From Deltaproteobacteria bacterium (GTDB lineage: Bacteria; Myxococcota_A; Polyangia; Polyangiales; Ga0077539), in assembly GCA_030694465.1 (NCBI GenBank), contig JAUXYJ010000048.1, forward strand, positions 1 through 39,291: a DNA stretch of 39,291 nt. Direction: 5' to 3'. Position 1 is the stretch's first letter, and every line of letters starts with the position of its first letter. Of this stretch, positions 36,352 through 39,291 are shown piece after piece. The position numbers and the translations under genes were made by a program. Under the pieces are notes generated by a model. That model saw nothing but the letters and a program-made list of their open reading frames with translations, was not told the DNA's origin and did not search any database.

Positions 36352-36714
36352 ATGAAGACCCTCGTCCCCTGTGAACACTGCGGCCGCCATGTGCGCGTAA
36401 GCGATGGCGCCTGCCCCTTCTGTGGCACCACCCTCTCGCCCGACGCGCAGCGACGCGCTGTCCCGAGCACCACCGCCCGCTTGGGCCGCGCCGCGCTCTT
36501 TGCCTTTGGTACCACCGTGGTCGCCAGCGCGTGTGCTCCGGCCAGCCCCGGCACCGACGCCGCCGCGGACTCTGCCGCCGTGGACGCGCAAGAGCAGCCC
36601 GACTCGCAGATCGTCGCGATGTACGGAGCCCCGCCCCCCGTGGACGCGGGCCCCACCGACGACGGCTCCCCAGGTGCACGCTACGGCGGCGTGCCCGCAC
36701 CGGACGCGGGCTGA
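36352..36714 (+). CDS. putative rSAM-modified lipopeptide precursor 3
   Basis: A 120-residue paralogue. Leader cysteines C7/C10 and C21/C24 (PCEHCGRHVR, CPFCG). Hydrophobic segment about 44-61 (ALFAFGTTVVASAC) ends in the lipobox Cys C61. The tail is D/A/S/Q-rich with A-M-Y91-G-A-P-P-P-V-D-A-G and A-R-Y111-G-G-V-P-A-P-D-A-G at the very C-terminus. AGGAGA at 36340-36345 lies six bases before the ATG in an AT-rich leader, like its upstream neighbour. The stop is six bases before the next ATG. The AMYG context resembles splicease substrates more than the other three do. Function as a precursor is inferred from position and motif conservation. Confidence 0.75.
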   Translation: MKTLVPCEHCGRHVRVSDGACPFCGTTLSPDAQRRAVPSTTARLGRAALFAFGTTVVASACAPASPGTDAAADSAAVDAQEQPDSQIVAMYGAPPPVDAGPTDDGSPGARYGGVPAPDAG

Positions 36715-36720
36715 ACCCCA

Positions 36721-37125
36721 ATGGCAAGACACACGCACATCCCCTGCACCCAGTGCGCGCGCCATGTCCGCGCCACGGACCCGCAGTGCCCCTTCTGTGG
36801 CACCGCGATCACCGAGGCCCAGCGGCTCAGCGTAGCGTCGGCTCCGTCGCTCTCGCACCGGCTCTCGCGCAGCGCCATGCTCGCCGTGGGCGCCAGCTTG
36901 ACCCTCGGCGCGTGCGCTAGCACCACGTCGGGCGACCGCGACGGCCAAGTGACCGCCGACGCCCGCCCCGACGCGATGGACGAGGGAACGATCGGCGCGC
37001 TCTACGGCGATCCTGGGCCCGCGCCCGAGTACGGCGCACCTCCGCCGCCGCCCATGGACGCGGGTGACTCCGACGGGGGCCCTGCGCCCCGCTACGGGGC
37101 TCCTCCGGCGCCGGTCGCGGTCTAA
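36721..37125 (+). CDS. putative rSAM-modified lipopeptide precursor 4
   Basis: A 134-residue paralogue. Leader cysteines C9/C12 and C23/C26; CGRHVR has become CARHVR, the most diverged leader of the four. Hydrophobic segment about 52-65 ends in LTLGAC (C65). The tail has three Tyr-Gly sites, L-Y95-G-D-P, E-Y104-G-A-P-P-P and R-Y125-G-A-P-P, with one M-D-A-G. Unlike its three upstream paralogues it has no AT-rich leader or clear Shine-Dalgarno. It starts only six bases after the previous stop, so translation is probably coupled. The second radical SAM gene follows after 106 bases. Confidence 0.75.
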   Translation: MARHTHIPCTQCARHVRATDPQCPFCGTAITEAQRLSVASAPSLSHRLSRSAMLAVGASLTLGACASTTSGDRDGQVTADARPDAMDEGTIGALYGDPGPAPEYGAPPPPPMDAGDSDGGPAPRYGAPPAPVAV

Positions 37126-37231
37126 GACCCCGGCGCCCATCGCGCCCCGCGACGGTGTGGCCCACGAAGATCAAAGCCTCGCCCACCCCGCGTGTTGCTA
37201 GGCTCTGAGCACTCACCAGGAGACACCGACC

Positions 37232-38620
37232 GTGAAAGACACCGAATCGCCGCTGGGCCCGCGCCCCAAGCTCTTGCCGATCGCCCCCAAGGCAGCGCCC
37301 GGCCGCAGGCACTTGCCGCTCGCCCAAGGCGCCAGACCCGTGGACCAGTACTGGCGGCCCCTGTACGCGGTCTGGGAGCTCACCCTGCAGTGCGACCTCG
37401 CGTGCAGGCACTGTGGCTCTCGCGCGGGGCGCTCAAGGCCCGATGAGCTCGACACCCGCGAGTCACTGGACCTTGTGGACCAGATGCACGCGATGGGGGT
37501 CAAAGAGGTCACGCTCATCGGGGGCGAGGCGTACTTGCGCAAAGACTGGCTGGTGATCGCCAAGGCCATCGCGGACAAGGGCATGGAGCTCACCATGACC
37601 ACGGGAGGGCGCAATCTCGACGACGAGAAAGCCCGGGCGATGAAGGCCGTGGGCTTTCGCTCGGTGAGCGTGAGTATCGACGGGCTCGAGCCTATGCACG
37701 ACGCACTCCGTGGCGTGAAGGGCTCGTGGAAGGCTGCTTTTCGTGCGCTCAAATCGCTCAAGGCCGCGGGGATCCCGGTGAGCGTGAACACACAGATCAC
37801 CCGGCCGGGGCTCACGCAGATCGAGGACACGTTTGACCTGCTGGTCCAAGCGGGGGTTCATGCGTGGCAGGTGTCGCAGACCGTGCCCATGGGGCGCGCG
37901 GCGGATGAGCCGGACCTGTTGCTTGAGCCCTTTCAGGTGCTCGAGACCATGGCGGTTTTGTATCGTATCAAAAAGAAGGCCGACGCAGCGCGCGTGCGCA
38001 TTTGGCCCGGCAATGACATCGGTTATTTTGGCCCCTACGAGACCATGTTGCGCGGCAACATGCCCCGCGGCCACATGAGCTCATGCGGCGCCGGGCGCAT
38101 GACCCTGGGCATCGAGGCCAACGGGGCGATCAAGGGCTGCCCCTCGCTCCCCACGCGCGAGTACACCGGCGGAAACCTCCGCGACGAGACCCTCAAGGAC
38201 ATCTGGGAGCGCTCCGAGCCCCTGAGGTTTACCCGCGAGCGCACCGTCGAAGACCTCTGGGGCTTCTGCCGCACGTGCTACTACGCCGAGGACTGCTTGG
38301 CCGGCTGCTCGTGGACCTCGCACGTGTTCTTGGGGCGCATCGGCAACAACCCTTTCTGCCATCACCGCACGCTTGAGCTGCTTCGCGAGGGCAAGCGCGA
38401 GCGCATGGTGCTCAAGACGGCTGCACCCGGCGAGCCCTTTGACTACGGGATCTTCGAGATCGTGGTCGAAGACTGGCCCGCCGACGAGCTCGCCCGCGCG
38501 CGTGAGCTCGTGGCCACGCCCGAGGGATTCTTGCTGCACACCGAGCGCGCCCAAGCGGGCATCCGCGCGCGCTTCGAAGCCCGCGCACAAGACCTCCCGG
38601 ACTCGGTAGACTACGACTGA
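37232..38620 (+). CDS. radical SAM/SPASM peptide maturase 2
   Basis: A 462-residue paralogue of the enzyme at 34001, similar along the whole length, with the same N-terminal GPRPKLLPIAPKAAP stretch. SAM-cluster cysteines are C54/C58/C61, with LIGGEAYLR after them. SPASM cysteines C285, C303, C346, C349 and the following C-x3-C and FCHH correspond one-to-one. It starts at GTG 37232 with AGGAG at 37218-37222. It is about 25 residues longer at the C-terminus, with a charged helical tail after the shared EDWPADEL stretch. Two close maturases around four substrates suggest that each serves different precursors, that they act in sequence, or that one has taken a second reaction. Both keep all visible cluster ligands, so neither looks inactive. 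Confidence 0.9.
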   Translation: MKDTESPLGPRPKLLPIAPKAAPGRRHLPLAQGARPVDQYWRPLYAVWELTLQCDLACRHCGSRAGRSRPDELDTRESLDLVDQMHAMGVKEVTLIGGEAYLRKDWLVIAKAIADKGMELTMTTGGRNLDDEKARAMKAVGFRSVSVSIDGLEPMHDALRGVKGSWKAAFRALKSLKAAGIPVSVNTQITRPGLTQIEDTFDLLVQAGVHAWQVSQTVPMGRAADEPDLLLEPFQVLETMAVLYRIKKKADAARVRIWPGNDIGYFGPYETMLRGNMPRGHMSSCGAGRMTLGIEANGAIKGCPSLPTREYTGGNLRDETLKDIWERSEPLRFTRERTVEDLWGFCRTCYYAEDCLAGCSWTSHVFLGRIGNNPFCHHRTLELLREGKRERMVLKTAAPGEPFDYGIFEIVVEDWPADELARARELVATPEGFLLHTERAQAGIRARFEARAQDLPDSVDYD

Positions 38621-38672
38621 GTGACCGCCCCTGTGTCTCGCCCCGCGGCACCCTCTGAGAGCGCGCTTGCGC

Positions 38673-39291
38673 TCACCACCACCTGTCCGGGCGGATACTC
38701 TCGGGCGAGTGCCCCTCGCACTGGTCCGTGATCACCCCCGCGTGGCAGCCGAGCAAATGGTCCCCATCACCATGATTGACCGAGAGCCAACGCACCGGGC
38801 GCAAACACCGCACGGTCCACCCTGTGATCTCACAGGGCTGGGCCATACTGTGGAACTCATTGTCAAGCTCAGATTCAACAAACACCACGGCACGCCCTCC
38901 GGGCAGCCCCAAGAGCGGTGCGAGCCACGCCGCATTTCGAGATCCCACGGGTACGCACCGGGCAAACCGATCGCCCAACAAGAACCTCCCCGAGCACACT
39001 TTCTGATAACTCGGTTCACCCGGTCCGCCTTCCGCAGATCCGGCGAACTCGGTGATCCCGTCGCCGTCCAAGTCCGCCAACGCAACAATGTCTCCAAACT
39101 CCCGAGTCCACGCGTTGGCGTAGGTGAAGCGGCGGTCCAGACTGCCAAACAGGATCACCCTCAACCCCATATAGACCACGGAATCTGCGATCCCGTCGCC
39201 GTTGAGATCCAGACCTGTTGTGACCGACCCACCTATCCAGGCGCCCGGCTCGGTGCGAAAGCCTAGCGTGACAAACGCTTGCGAAGGTCCC
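38673..39291 (-). CDS. FG-GAP/VCBS-repeat protein, partial
   Basis: The C-terminal part of a larger protein. The frame stays open to the right edge of the window, so the start lies outside (a GTG at 39179 is internal). Calcium-type repeat motifs are visible: GLDLNGDGIADSVVYMG and, about 30 residues later, ALADLDGDGITEFAGSAEGG, with the D-x-[DN]-G-D-G signature of FG-GAP/integrin-like propeller blades. Several cysteines near the C-terminus (VCSGRF, RCVPVG, PCEITGW, RCLRPV) suggest disulfides, so the protein is probably secreted or surface-exposed. It is convergent with the second radical SAM gene (52 bases apart). Whether it belongs with that cluster is unclear; the strand argues against it. 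Confidence 0.75.
   Translation of the reverse strand, partial: GPSQAFVTLGFRTEPGAWIGGSVTTGLDLNGDGIADSVVYMGLRVILFGSLDRRFTYANAWTREFGDIVALADLDGDGITEFAGSAEGGPGEPSYQKVCSGRFLLGDRFARCVPVGSRNAAWLAPLLGLPGGRAVVFVESELDNEFHSMAQPCEITGWTVRCLRPVRWLSVNHGDGDHLLGCHAGVITDQCEGHSPESIRPDRWW

Noticed and set aside
35357..37125. four precursors as plain zinc-ribbon DNA- or RNA-binding proteins
   Set aside because: Each has a lipobox segment directly after the ribbon and a low-complexity tail, which does not fit a cytosolic nucleic-acid-binding protein.

Overview
The window looks like a chromosomal segment of a high-GC myxobacterium (Myxococcota, plausibly the Polyangia/Sandaracinaceae side). The evidence is the very high GC, two membrane-anchored Ser/Thr kinases with PEGA-type extracytoplasmic modules, many lipoproteins with Asp/Ala/Ser/Gly/Thr-rich linkers after the lipobox, a long Omp85 protein, and a sigma-54-type promoter. 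The taxonomic call is inference from gene content only.

Layout. 1-817: a degenerate palindromic repeat patch and a stretch without genes. 818-7862: a tightly coupled five-gene operon (SIS-HAD fusion, PRPP-loop phosphoribosyltransferase-like protein, P-loop ATPase, an unrecognised protein, PfkB sugar kinase). Three ATGA overlaps and one 11-bp overlap join the genes. It resembles a self-contained small-molecule or conflict module and is unrelated to the housekeeping genes after it. 8057-9430 (minus): biotin carboxylase. 9662-9909: a sigma-54-type promoter followed by three large stem-loops (candidate sRNA or structured leader) ahead of a glycosyltransferase. 11082-16423 (minus): two tandem sugar-dehydrogenase-like lipoproteins, a LolA-like carrier and a papain-fold lipoprotein. 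16749-18242: a CysZ/EI24-type membrane protein, a tiny lipoprotein and an exported protein, overlapping each other. 18356-24979: trxB, an Omp85/BamA-like protein, a HIT hydrolase and mutL. 25269-29453: two Ser/Thr kinases. 29531-33790: a flippase-like membrane protein, a DUF2723/TMEM260-like glycosyltransferase and an unrecognised protein.

34001-38620 is the most striking block. Two paralogous radical SAM/SPASM enzymes flank four consecutive small paralogous genes. Each small protein has an N-terminal CxxC-x10-CxxC zinc-ribbon-like leader, then a hydrophobic lipobox segment ending in Cys, then a low-complexity tail carrying repeated x-Tyr-Gly-x-Pro motifs (eleven YG sites in total). This reads as a ribosomally made, radical-SAM-modified, lipid-anchored peptide system. 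The YG sites recall the XYG recognition site of splicease-type radical SAM enzymes, which excise tyramine and leave alpha-keto-beta-amino acids. That link is inference. The window ends inside an FG-GAP/VCBS-type protein on the minus strand.

Two unrelated genes carry in-frame 24-bp tandem duplications, so short coding repeats may be actively changing in this genome.
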